Origin: Mesocentrotus franciscanus
Taxonomy: Eukaryota; Echinodermata; Echinoidea; Camarodonta; Strongylocentrotidae
Reading direction: 5' to 3'
Length of the DNA: 64,000 nucleotides
NCBI GenBank assembly: GCA_037976565.1
Contig: CP137679.1
Coordinates: 10,948,992 to 11,012,991, forward strand
Positions 27,001 through 33,339 of the stretch are shown piece after piece. Position 1 is the stretch's first letter, and every line of letters starts with the position of its first letter. A model generated the notes under the pieces. The model searched no databases, had not been told where the DNA came from, and saw only the letters and a list, made by a program, of their open reading frames with translations. The translations under genes were made by a program, and so were the position numbers.

Positions 27001-30000
27001 ATTCATAATTCTGTATTATAAGAAATTGACCTTCGGAGGCTTACAACTGAGTACAGATCTTAAGCAAACCATATTTTGCAGAGCAGATTGGGATCCAAAT
27101 CTTTATTGTCCATTTAGCGAAGGAAATTTGTGTTATTAAAAATGAAATTAGAAGCAGAATTTGTTGAATTTCCCGGGAATATGATTTTTTTCCTCAAAAG
27201 CCCATAATGAAGGAAGCAGTAGGATGCCCCGGAATACAACACTGTTTAGCTCTCACGAGCATTTCTCAATTTTTTTCTTCAAATTTCTCCCAAAAGAGGG
27301 TAGACGAGGCAGTTTAGTTTCCTCTGGGCCCGCCTATGGTTTATGTCAACATATTTTCCAATATGGATACAGTTTTTCTAATTCGTTACAACGTCGTGGA
27401 TTGCGCCTTCCTTGTTAAAGAGGTGTCGTGTGGTCGAGTGGTTTAAGCACTTGAGTTGAAATGCAAAGGTCGTTGGTTCGATCCCCGACACGGCACTAAT
27501 GTCCTTTGGCAAGGCATTAATCTACATTTGCCACTTCATACTCAGGAGAGAAATGGGGACCTGGTAAGATAACGAAAACATATGTGTTAGTAATTTCCAT
27601 ATGCCCTCACTGTGGCCATGTGGTAGGAATACTCCCCGGAGTGGAGGTGGTGCACATTGTGCGTGAATGAATCCGATGACTGGCATAGTAATATCTGCAA
27701 AGCGCTTAGAGACGGTATTTCGATTATATAAATTCAGATTATTATTATTATTAATAATATCATATTATATTTAGGTCGAGACTATTGGCGATGCGTACAT
27801 GGTGGTATCGGGATTACCGTTAAGGAACGGCACTGCGCATGCTCGTGAGATTGCGCAGATGTCCCTCGCTCTTCTTGGTGCAGTCAAATCGTTCAAGATT
27901 AGGCATCGCCCCGATGAGCAGCTTAAACTACGGGCTGGTATACATTCAGGTATTGTGTTATTTTTGTTTTAGGCAGAGTAGTAGTAGTAGTAGTTGTAGT
28001 AGTAGTAGTTGTAGTAGTAGTAGTAGTAGTAGTAGTAGGCATACCCAAACACAAGCCACTTGCTTCATGTGATATTAAACCTTCTCCCATGTGAATTATT
28101 CTAGTTGTACATTTTATCCCGATACTTTTTAAGATAGGGGGAAAATAGAAGGAAGTTAATGTTACTTTCCCCGAAGACAAAACCTTTGTGAATTATTGTC
28201 ACTCCTCACAGAACGTGATCTTTAAGTGCTTCCTATAAAGCTATTCCTACACTGTACAATCGAGTTCGTTTCCATTTTTAAGGAAATTGCAACTTACAAC
28301 AAACATATTAAAATTTAAATAAAAACTAATATAATAATAAAATCTAAATCCAAGAAAAGTCTCATTGATAATAAAAATTAAATGAATGTTGTTATGAATA
28401 CCTTATCGTGGGGGTACTGTTGCTGCTTGTGAAATAGAATTAAAGTTTATAGCTGCATCAAATTGATTGATATGCAAGCTGGCCTGAACTATGCCCCCCC
28501 CCCCGCCCTCTGATCACAGAAAACTGGATTCACCCCTTGTTTAATGTGGAGTAAACAGAGATAGTAGTCTAATGTATCAATCATACTTTAATTTCCGGCC
28601 CGTATGTAGCTGGTCTAATAGGTGTTAAGATACCAAGGGATTGTCTGTCCAGAAACACTGTCAACACTGCAGGTCATATTCAATCAAAGAATCCCAGACC
28701 CACCCATATCCGCCGCGGTGTAAACAAGGTTTATAATGTCTCGGTCATACTTTCATTTCAGGTCCTTGTGTAGCCGGTGTAATAGGTGTCAAGATGCCAA
28801 GGTACTGTCTGTTCGAGACACTGTCAACACCGCCAAGGTGTAAACAAGGTTTATAATGTCTCGGTCATACTTTCATTTCAGGTCCTTGTGTAGCCGGTGT
28901 AATAGGTGTCAAGATGCCAAGGTACTGTCTCTTCGGAGACACTGTCAACACCACATCTCGAATGGAATCTACTGGAGAGGGTAGGACATCTTTTTGAACA
29001 TTTATTTCTTCCTTTTAATCAAAATGAACATTAACATGTAAATATTTATATTTACAATGTAGGGACGAGGCGAAATGCCCCGAACAATTGCCCATGTTTG
29101 CTGGGTGGAAACAGGAGGTTCTCTTTAGGATATGACACTATGAACATGACGGACAAAGAAAGAGGACAACATATACAATTCCTTATTCTACCCTCAACAA
29201 TTGCTGTGGTAGACAACGGAACATCCCTTCACTGCTATCATGTAAAATAAGTAGAACAGGTGAATATGCATGTGACACTTGTTCTACACATTTTTACATA
29301 ATAGCAGTGAAAGGATGTTCCTTTGTCTTCCACAGCAATTGTTGAGGGTAGAATGAGGAATTGTATATTTTGTCCTCTTCTTTGTCCGTCATGTTCATAG
29401 TTTGATTCTGCCAGTACTGTCTCATTTACGTTTGCATTACCAATTGTCCATACCAGTTAGTGGGTTGGCTAAAGCAACAATTTTAGATTCACAGAATACC
29501 GTGGATCATACATTTTACGATAATGGGATTTATATGTTTTTCTTCCAGCACTCAAGATTCATACAAGTCTGACGTGTAAGACGATTCTAGACAAGTTTCA
29601 AATCTTCGTGCTCGAGCTTCGAGGATTGGTGGAAATGAAGGTGTGTGCTTATTTATCTAATACATTCTTCCCCATATTTATCCGTTTCATTAAGGAATAT
29701 TCCCGTTTAAGTGTCGATATCTGGGGGCCCCTCTTATAAACAGTTGCGATTGATATCAATCGCAACTATATACATAAGAAATAGGGGACTACAAACTCGC
29801 GATCGATTGGAGGACTTGCGATTGATTTGGATCAAAGACATGTTTTTTATTTGTTTGAAATAGACATTTGATTATACGTAGATGAAATAGATTAGAACGG
29901 TTTAAAGGTGAAGTCAAACGAAAAATAGATCCTTTTCGAAAATCTTGAGCAGGAATTATGTTTTAAATAACATTTTTCATTCAGGCAGAAAGACCTTTTT

Positions 30001-30191
30001 TTTCCTTCTTTTTTGTATGTATGTTGAACAGTGTTAGGCCAACATTTTCATATATCTAAATTCTTTCAGATTGATTTACTGGATATTATTTTGTTAAAAA
30101 GAATTAATGTGATTTTTGTTTCTTTTAACAGGGCAAAGGACAGCAGACTACATTTTGGTTGCTTTCTCAGAAGGACAGCGACAAGGGATGA
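2409..30191 (+). CDS. Receptor guanylyl cyclase, left copy (GC-L), 21 exons, 5' incomplete
   Basis: Single-pass membrane receptor that makes cGMP from GTP; family of natriuretic peptide receptors and sea urchin speract/resact receptors. Exons: 2409-2554, 3002-3160, 4193-4328, 5462-5556, 6847-6979, 8023-8107, 8682-8808, 16144-16206, 17146-17223, 18134-18238, 20349-20420, 21807-21957, 22446-22595, 24277-24448, 25214-25366, 26327-26450, 26855-26923, 27775-27949, 28882-28980, 29549-29640, 30132-30191. All junctions are AG/GT and phases agree, giving 813 residues and a TGA stop. Domain order: C-terminal half of the ANF receptor domain (about 1-222), transmembrane helix (about 224-250), pseudokinase (about 294-560), dimerisation helix (558-607), cyclase (about 609-770), short tail. 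About 220 N-terminal residues of a normal ANF domain are missing and must lie left of the window. The pseudokinase has lysine (VMVK, 321) and DFG (432-434), but the catalytic loop reads HGRLTSSN without the catalytic Asp. e3-e7 are duplicated by the assembly at 10752-15308. Ligand unknown. Confidence 0.93.
2742..2914 (-). mobile_element. SINE fragment
   Basis: Reverse-strand member of the tRNA-like SINE family, with GGTTCGATCCCCGACACGGC inverted. Tail not kept. Lies between e1 and e2 of GC-L. Confidence 0.75.
3002..3160 (+). CDS. GC-L exon e2, ANF receptor domain
   Basis: 53 whole codons: [16 protein letters not shown], then [19 protein letters not shown]. Acceptor tgtctttag, donor gtataa. 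Phase 0 on both sides. It matches the KQAYxxL...FxxF stretch of natriuretic peptide receptors. The right-arm counterpart would lie beyond position 64000. Confidence 0.85.
4007..4085 (+). pseudogene. Decayed duplicate of exon e3
   Basis: Closely matches the first 80 or so bases of e3 (FHDAVILY region) and the intron before it, but the acceptor CAG has become TGA-like (gttgtgaaat) and the frame ends in TAA at the GCTGAATAA junction. A copy of this relic is also in the second contig and in the right arm, so it arose before the inverted duplication. Confidence 0.8.
4193..4328 (+). CDS. GC-L exon e3, ANF receptor domain
   Basis: Encodes [20 protein letters not shown] and [17 protein letters not shown]. 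The FHDAVxLY motif is a hallmark of guanylyl cyclase ANF domains. Acceptor tcgttgcag; donor gtgatt, whose bases from about +3 are the (TTGAT)n tail of an inserted element. A decayed copy of this exon lies about 190 bases upstream. Assembly duplicate at 10752-10887. Confidence 0.9.
4331..4690 (-). mobile_element. LINE 3' end with (ATCAA)n tail beside exon e3 donor
   Basis: On the minus strand a 3' UTR-like stretch ends AATAAAACCC then (TTATCAAATC...)n. The tail starts within about two bases of the e3 donor GT. Shared by the right arm (62630-62970) and duplicated by the assembly at 10890-11250. Confidence 0.6.
5186..5453 (+). mobile_element. SINE directly before exon e4 acceptor
   Basis: Same family; the 5' part is shortened. 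Its (TTA)n tail ends about eight bases before e4. Absent from the right arm at the same place. Confidence 0.85.
5462..5556 (+). CDS. GC-L exon e4, ANF receptor domain
   Basis: Encodes [19 protein letters not shown] and [12 protein letters not shown], the xGxVxIxxNGDRxGDYS motif of the family. The (TTA)n tail of a SINE ends about eight bases before the exon, so the acceptor's pyrimidine tract derives from the SINE. Assembly duplicate at 12020-12114. Confidence 0.92.
6290..6560. mobile_element. Palindromic MITE (GTGCCTCGTTAC family)
   Basis: Terminal inverted stretches GTGCCTCGTTAC / GTAACGAGGCAC and an outer AAAATGG...CCATTTT. Relatives at 2170-2345, 12830-13085 (assembly copy), 19640-19800, 55300-55560 and 61118-61366. 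Confidence 0.7.
6847..6979 (+). CDS. GC-L exon e5, end of ANF domain, juxtamembrane cysteines
   Basis: Encodes [16 protein letters not shown], then [19 protein letters not shown] and the CGFxNxLC cysteine pair just before the membrane, as in NPR-A/B. Acceptor tataacag, donor gtgagt, ends in phase 1. The assembly duplicate (13365-13495) lacks two G of a run of six and is out of frame. Confidence 0.92.
8023..8107 (+). CDS. GC-L exon e6, transmembrane helix
   Basis: Encodes [17 protein letters not shown] followed by [10 protein letters not shown]: one uncharged segment of about 23 residues that starts after a luminal N-E and ends at R-K. This is the single membrane span. Acceptor gaacacag, donor gtacta. 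Assembly duplicate at 14534-14618. Confidence 0.93.
8682..8808 (+). CDS. GC-L exon e7, cytoplasmic juxtamembrane segment
   Basis: Encodes [20 protein letters not shown] and [18 protein letters not shown]. The W-x-V-x-W-E-(E/D)-L motif is typical of the start of the kinase-homology region in receptor cyclases. The Ser/Thr-rich stretch could be phosphorylated, as in NPR-A (inference). Duplicate at 15182-15308. Confidence 0.92.
9001..9130 (+). repeat. TCTA/TCTG-rich microsatellite in intron 7
   Basis: Imperfect tetranucleotide run, repeated at 15510-15640 (assembly copy) and inverted at 58860-58980 in the right arm. Confidence 0.8.
9660..10159. other. Assembly gap, exactly 500 N
   Basis: All N. 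The round length suggests a gap of arbitrary size. Sequence on either side is the end and start of the same direct repeat, so the true gap may be zero or negative (overlap). Open frames across it are artefacts. Confidence 0.98.
10566..10644 (+). pseudogene. Second assembly copy of decayed exon e3
   Basis: Same relic as at 4007-4085, in the redundant contig copy that starts at 10160. Confidence 0.75.
10752..10887 (+). CDS. Assembly duplicate of GC-L exon e3
   Basis: Same 136 bases as 4193-4328, with intact splice sites. Likely the same locus sequenced twice rather than a real second exon. Confidence 0.7.
11746..12010 (+). mobile_element. Assembly duplicate of the e4 SINE
   Basis: Second copy of 5186-5453 in the redundant contig. 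Confidence 0.8.
12020..12114 (+). CDS. Assembly duplicate of GC-L exon e4
   Basis: Same 95 bases as 5462-5556 apart from a silent difference in the Asp codon, with intact splice sites and the same SINE directly upstream. Confidence 0.7.
13365..13495 (+). pseudogene. Assembly duplicate of exon e5 with a 2-base frameshift
   Basis: Equals 6847-6979 but the G run in PGGG has four G rather than six, which breaks the frame. The left copy and the right-arm paralog both have the in-frame length, so a sequencing or consensus error is likely. Confidence 0.75.
14534..14618 (+). CDS. Assembly duplicate of GC-L exon e6 (transmembrane)
   Basis: Same 85-base exon as 8023-8107, with a small difference (GCTGTCGTG for GCTATGGTG, Met to Val) that could be allelic. 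Confidence 0.7.
15182..15308 (+). CDS. Assembly duplicate of GC-L exon e7
   Basis: Same 127-base exon as 8682-8808, in frame. Confidence 0.7.
16144..16206 (+). CDS. GC-L exon e8, start of kinase-homology domain
   Basis: 21 codons, [20 protein letters not shown] then K. Acceptor caatag, donor gtaagt. Only this copy is complete; the left contig ends 23 bases into the same exon (9637-9659) where the N run begins. Confidence 0.9.
17146..17223 (+). CDS. GC-L exon e9, kinase-homology domain, VMVK lysine
   Basis: 26 codons, [20 protein letters not shown] then LMELRN. VMVK matches the ATP-site lysine strand of protein kinases. Acceptor attttcag, donor gtaagt. Confidence 0.92.
17270..18115 (+). repeat. 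Pyrimidine-rich intron tract with (CT)n and (CA)n
   Basis: GC-L intron 9 is C/T-rich with TCTCTC runs and a (CA)n stretch near 17990. Open frames here are Ser/Leu/Phe-rich artefacts. Counterpart at 56480-57060. Confidence 0.85.
18134..18238 (+). CDS. GC-L exon e10, kinase-homology domain
   Basis: 35 codons: [20 protein letters not shown], then [15 protein letters not shown]. The H-x-N-V-V-x-F-x-G-A and TEYCPRGSL motifs are diagnostic of membrane guanylyl cyclases. The encoded protein is identical in GC-R. Confidence 0.95.
18746..19629. mobile_element. Palindromic fold-back element in GC-L intron 10
   Basis: Outer inverted ends ATATGAAGAG and CTCTTCATAT. Inside are at least six copies, in both orientations, of a ~26-base unit with core GGAGCTAAATCC / TTTGGAATGAAAC, and a ~200-base inverted repeat (about 18960-19160 against 19400-19600). 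The right arm has the uninterrupted older MITE at this place (about 55300-55560). Confidence 0.8.
20349..20420 (+). CDS. GC-L exon e11, kinase-homology domain
   Basis: 24 codons [20 protein letters not shown] then DAVR. LDWMFRxSLxxD is a conserved block of receptor cyclases. Acceptor tttttgag, donor gtgggt. Confidence 0.93.
20449..21500 (+). repeat. Degenerate GTGTGGTG tandem repeat
   Basis: About 1 kb of GTGTGGTG/GGTGTGATG-like units in GC-L intron 11. Counterpart, as CACACCAC, at 53725-54720 in GC-R. Confidence 0.9.
21807..21957 (+). CDS. GC-L exon e12, pseudokinase catalytic loop and DFG
   Basis: Encodes [20 protein letters not shown] then [20 protein letters not shown]. The HRD position reads H-G-R, so the catalytic Asp is absent (HGxLxSxNC is the usual pseudokinase form in this family), while DFG is kept. 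Ends in phase 1; donor gtaaga. Confidence 0.95.
22446..22595 (+). CDS. GC-L exon e13, kinase-homology domain
   Basis: Encodes [20 protein letters not shown] then [20 protein letters not shown]. LLWxAPExLR and GDxYxxGIIxxEI are family blocks (kinase APE region). Acceptor ggtttcag, donor gtaaat. Confidence 0.95.
22810..24115 (-). mobile_element. 5'-truncated LINE with reverse transcriptase C-terminus
   Basis: On the minus strand 24046-23228 reads [36 protein letters not shown] and further C-terminal RT-associated sequence of a Jockey/CR1-like non-LTR element, then a 3' tail ending in an AATAAATAAATAC-like stretch near 22815. The catalytic YADD part is missing. Inserted between e13 and e14 of GC-L and absent at the matching place of GC-R (51480-51800), so it arrived after the duplication. 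Confidence 0.8.
24277..24448 (+). CDS. GC-L exon e14, end of kinase-homology domain
   Basis: Encodes [20 protein letters not shown], then [20 protein letters not shown]. The FRP...LMxxCWAExPxxRP motif marks the end of the kinase-homology domain. Donor gtaatg after AACAACAA. Confidence 0.95.
24485..24740. mobile_element. MITE with CAGTGGCGTA ends
   Basis: CAGTGGCGTA at the left and TACGCCACTG at the right. Shared with the right arm (51028-51271). It starts 36 bases after the e14 donor. Confidence 0.75.
25214..25366 (+). CDS. GC-L exon e15, dimerisation helix
   Basis: Encodes [20 protein letters not shown] then [20 protein letters not shown] and VLP. This is the amphipathic coiled-coil linker that dimerises receptor and soluble guanylyl cyclases, with the NLExLVEERTxxxxxEKxxxxxLL signature. 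Confidence 0.95.
26327..26450 (+). CDS. GC-L exon e16, cyclase domain, first metal-binding Asp
   Basis: Encodes [20 protein letters not shown] then [28 protein letters not shown] carries the first metal-binding aspartate (about residue 634 of the part in the window). Acceptor taccttag, donor gtgagt. Confidence 0.96.
26855..26923 (+). CDS. GC-L exon e17, cyclase domain
   Basis: 23 codons [20 protein letters not shown] then VYK. VxxLLNDLYTxFDxxI is conserved in the class III cyclase fold. Acceptor ccgtgtag, donor gtatgt; ends in phase 0. Confidence 0.95.
27422..27753 (+). mobile_element. SINE directly before exon e18
   Basis: Full-length member: GTGGTCGAGTGG box A region, TTGGTTCGATCCCCGACACG box B region, long body, (ATT)n tail about 20 bases before e18. 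The right-arm deletion that removed e18 starts beside this site. Confidence 0.85.
27775..27949 (+). CDS. GC-L exon e18, cyclase domain, ETIGDAY catalytic block
   Basis: Encodes [20 protein letters not shown] then [20 protein letters not shown] and LRAGIHS. E in ETIGDAY recognises the guanine base and D binds the second metal. The exon is 175 bases (58 codons plus one base), so skipping it shifts the frame. It is the only exon with no counterpart in the right arm. A SINE tail lies about 20 bases upstream. Confidence 0.95.
27975..28038 (+). repeat. (TAG)n microsatellite after e18
   Basis: Short trinucleotide run 26 bases into the intron after e18; lies within the segment deleted in GC-R. Confidence 0.85.
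28599..28672 (+). pseudogene. Degenerate copy of exon e19
   Basis: Diverged copy of the first three quarters of e19 (GxCVAGxIGVKxPR region). The acceptor has decayed (atttccgg for atttcagg) and there is no donor. Confidence 0.7.
28762..28835 (+). pseudogene. Truncated recent copy of exon e19
   Basis: Part of a ~118-base direct repeat that includes the intron end and acceptor. It matches e19 closely but lacks one G in CTGTTCGAGAC, which shifts the frame, and it stops before the donor. The genuine exon follows at 28882. Confidence 0.85.
28882..28980 (+). CDS. GC-L exon e19, cyclase domain, Asn/Arg catalytic block
   Basis: Encodes [20 protein letters not shown] then [13 protein letters not shown] of RYCLFGDT gives GTP over ATP choice; N and R of VNTTSR are catalytic (about 753 and 757). 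Two incomplete copies of this exon precede it at 28599-28672 and 28762-28835. Acceptor catttcag, donor gtagga. Confidence 0.94.
29137..29401. mobile_element. Near-perfect palindromic MITE, GC-L only
   Basis: ACTATGAACATGACGGACAA at the left end and its inverse at the right end; the arms pair over about 110 bases. The right arm reads straight through here (near 47365-47385), giving an empty site. Confidence 0.85.
29549..29640 (+). CDS. GC-L exon e20, end of cyclase domain
   Basis: Encodes [20 protein letters not shown] then [10 protein letters not shown]. ALKIHxS and LRGxVEMKGKG are conserved at the C-terminal end of receptor cyclases. Donor gtgtgt. Confidence 0.93.
29728..29850. mobile_element. 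MITE with GATTGATATCAATCGCAACT core, partial
   Basis: GGGGCCCCTCTTATAAACAG followed by palindromic TTGCGATTGATATCAATCGC. Counterparts at 46905-47050 (right arm, fuller) and 24140-24230 (GC-L intron 13). Confidence 0.65.
30132..30191 (+). CDS. GC-L exon e21, C-terminus and stop
   Basis: [19 protein letters not shown] then TGA; matches the KGKGxxxTxWLL terminus of the family. In the right arm the TGA is changed and the tail runs three residues further. Confidence 0.92.
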   Translation, partial: GKGQQTTFWLLSQKDSDKG

Positions 30192-30805
30192 CACTGTTAA
30201 ACAGTGCAATAAATCTATATACCTTGATAAAAGGGATAAGAGATCAAAATGAAGATCCTTGGTGTGTACTTGCAGTTGGCGTCTGAACATTTTTCGTTGT
30301 ACATGTATATTTCGCATTTGCTTGCTTTTATGATTAAACCGGCCTATTAGCTCCTCGACTATCCTCAGGTGCAATACAACAACGACCATGCTGATAAAGT
30401 TAATTAACATGGATGACTTGATTCCCGTGGATATTATTGTTATATTTTATTATCAGGGCATGTTAAGTAATGATATAGTTATTCCAACCTTTCATCATGT
30501 AAAGACGGAATTCAGTTCTTGCTTTGTAATTTCGATACACTATAGATAAAAAAAGATGTAGGTATTTATTTTCCTTTTGTTCAAATTAATATTGATAATT
30601 GTATGCTATCTATTTTGCTGTATTTTTGTTTCTCTGTTCACCATTATGTAAGTATTTTATGATGTATTAAAATTTACAATGTTGCATATATTTTCACGCT
30701 TTTAATTGTTAACAGTTTGTATCTGACAACTGATTGTTAATTTATGGAATGGACCTTGTGGCAGATAATATAGCCTTGTACCAAATAAGTTATCCAATAT
30801 AGTCT

Positions 30806-30815
30806 ACTACTGCTG

Positions 30816-30857
<42 letters not shown>

Positions 30858-30887
30858 TACTACTGTTACTATTACTACTGTTACTAT

Positions 30888-30932
<45 letters not shown>

Positions 30933-30990
30933 TACTACTACTCCTACTACTACTACTACTGCTACTACTACTACTACTACTACTACTACT
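30806..30990 (+). repeat. (TAC)n trinucleotide array
   Basis: About 185 bases of imperfect TAC in the GC-L 3' flank. Counterpart (TAG)n at 46285-46460, much closer to the GC-R stop because about 500 bases are missing there. Confidence 0.9.
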
Positions 30991-31104
30991 ATCGAGTCCT
31001 ATTCTCACATAGTATAGCAAAGTCCATTGGCGTATCCAAGATTATCCAAAAGTTATTCTGAATTCTCTGCAAGGGGTATAAGTACATATAACATCTATGA
31101 CAAA

Positions 31105-31410
31105 CAAAATCGTCGCCTGGCTGGCAGAAGGGCGTTAGCTCGAATTTCAGGTCAAAAATGAAGCGCTAAGCAGAAGGGCGTTAGCATTAAATCGCCTCAA
31201 ACTTTTATATAAATGACTTATTTCCGAGAGAAAAAATTGTGGCCGTGTTCTACTAAAACATTTCTATTAGTCTTTTAAGTTTTAAACCAAGTTTCGGGAC
31301 GGAAAGCAGTTTAAATATGAAACAAATCTTTAAATGCGAATAATTCGAAAAGTAGTTTTCGAGTCGCTCGCGCGCTAACGCCCTTTAGCCAGCCGGGTGA
31401 CGAAATACAG
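31105..31410. mobile_element. MITE with AGAAGGGCGTTAGC inverted ends, left arm only
   Basis: TCGTCGCCTGGCTGGCAGAA on the left and the inverse TAGCCAGCCGGGTGACGA on the right, with an AT-rich middle. Not found in the right-arm 3' flank. Confidence 0.65.
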
Positions 31411-32574
31411 ACAATTAAACAGACAAACAAACAAACACACAAACAGAATAAACGGTTAATCAGGGTAGGAAGGGGCAGGGCGAATGGGGAGATGTGTACC
31501 CATAAATGTTTATATAAAAGTATAACAGCCTTTTCCAGGCCGTTCCCGCCCCTTCCACCAGATGCGTTTCTAGAGACTGTGACTAAGGCGATATTTAGAT
31601 CGATGGTCAATTCCAAAGCGTTACGGAATCACGTTTTCAGAGAATTTTCGATTCTGAAAAAAAACAAAACATTATAGACATTTTAATAAAAGTGAAGAAA
31701 TAAACGATATAACAAATAAGCTAATGTCGGATACTTTCACAACAGTTATTTTTCCTGTCAACAATGCATAAAGTTTATTTTAAAATATAGTTTTGTTACG
31801 GAATGAACACATTATTTCTCTATATGTCATGTCTATCCTTGTTTTATTATGCATTTTCTTCTTAAATCGTATGTATGGGACAATTATGTGGAATGTGGAA
31901 CAATAACAGACCAAAAAAATTATGGGTATTTATACGAGTTTTTGATCTGGCTAAGGCTAGTCCTGAATGTCAGGTTTTATGTTCATGGACATGTAAATCT
32001 ATTGATTGAATTCGGTATTGTCTAAAAGTGACCTAATGGTATTTTCATTATTTTGTATATAGTAGTATCACGCTGCATGCTACCTTTTATGTAACAACCA
32101 TTTAACCACATTGATTTGTTAGTTGTGTGAGTTATCGCTGTAAATATATGCCCAATCTTCTTGAAAGACGGCAATCTATATAAAATGGATTCGTTACATT
32201 TTATTATTGTTATCGAAAATGTAGAAGATGAATAAAGAAGCGTGGAACAAAGTTATGTTAAAATTTCGAGTCTGGCACTCAAAGATTATAATCTGGTAAT
32301 GAGGCAGCCAAAGTGGTAACTTTGAGATATGAATGCGTTTGTCAATTTTTGATGATTATTGCATAATATTTCATTAAACTCGTGGCAAACGAATGACACC
32401 TTTCTTTAATTGCTAAAATATCTATATATAAATCATATTCACAGCGCAGCAATACCTATCATTCTGTAAAGGAGACAACGGTTTCTTTTCTTCTCATATA
32501 TTTTGCTTTCCTTTAATCTCTCTCTTTCTCTCTCTCAAATGCAGTGACCTTTGTGTAGGAATGATTGGCAGTAA

Positions 32575-32654
32575 ACTAGAGAGATAGATAGATAGAGAGA
32601 GAGAGAGAGTGGGTGGGGAGAGAGAGGCAAAAAATAAGAGAGAAAGAGAAAGAG

Positions 32655-32715
<61 letters not shown>

Positions 32716-32750
32716 TAGAGAGAGGGGTTGGGGGATAGAAAGACACTGAG
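32575..32750 (+). repeat. (GA)n microsatellite
   Basis: Long GAGA/GAAAGAGA run in the spacer. Frames on the opposite strand are Ser/Leu artefacts. Confidence 0.9.
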
Positions 32751-32937
32751 AAAGAAGAGTGACGCCCGTAGATGTCGCACTGCAGAACTCTGCACTTCTG
32801 CTCTGGTGAGCACAAAGTTCCGTTGACGATTTGTGATTGGACTAAAGTTCGTTGCGGTCAGTCTTTCAATGCACGGTGGACGATAGAGCATTCAAGACAG
32901 GGAGCCAGTCGAGTGTGACAGTCCTAGAAACGGTTCT

Positions 32938-33338
32938 GGGACACCTACTCCCTGGACAACGACCCGGATAACCACCCCTAGGATAACCACCCTCTAGGAC
33001 AATTACCCCTATAGGGCAACCACCCTCTTTATAGGACGACTACCCCCGGGACAACTACCCCCGGACAACTACCCCCAGACAACTACCCCTACGAAAATCA
33101 TCCACTATCCTAAGGGGTAGTTGTCCTAGGGGTTAGTTGTCTGGGGGTAGTTGTCCGGGGGTAGTTTCCTAGGGGGTAGTTGTCCTAGGGGTAGTTGTCT
33201 GGGGGTAGTTGTCCGGGGAGGTAGTCGTCCTAGAGGGTGGTTGCCCTAGGGGGTAGTTGTCCTAGGGGGTAGTTGTCGTAGAGGGTGGTTATCCTAGGGG
33301 TGGTTATCCGGGGGTGGATGTCCAGGGGTAGGTGTCCG
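32938..33338. repeat. Fold-back minisatellite (inverted tandem arrays)
   Basis: Left half is a degenerate array of ~15-17-base units like GGACAACTACCCCC. The right half is the reverse complement array GGGGGTAGTTGTCC. They meet near 33090-33115, and the outermost bases (GGACACCTACTCCCTGGACA and the inverse) also pair. Could form a hairpin with arms near 180 bases. Absent from both receptor arms. Confidence 0.85.
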
Positions 33339-33339
33339 G

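Larger units (their letters stand above)
30192..32260 (+). other. 3' flank of GC-L, left arm outer part
   Basis: Colinear in inverse with 45475-46562 with several gaps. Possible poly(A) signals include AATAAA at 30211 and GATGAATAAAG at about 32230. The homology with the right arm ends near 32260. Confidence 0.6.

Noticed and set aside
27923..28180. Poly-Thr frame on the minus strand
   Set aside because: Antisense of the (TAG)n microsatellite after e18.
30790..31020. Poly-Ser protein on the minus strand
   Set aside because: Trinucleotide microsatellite.
32535..32891. Ser/Leu-rich protein on the minus strand
   Set aside because: Translation of a (GA)n tract.
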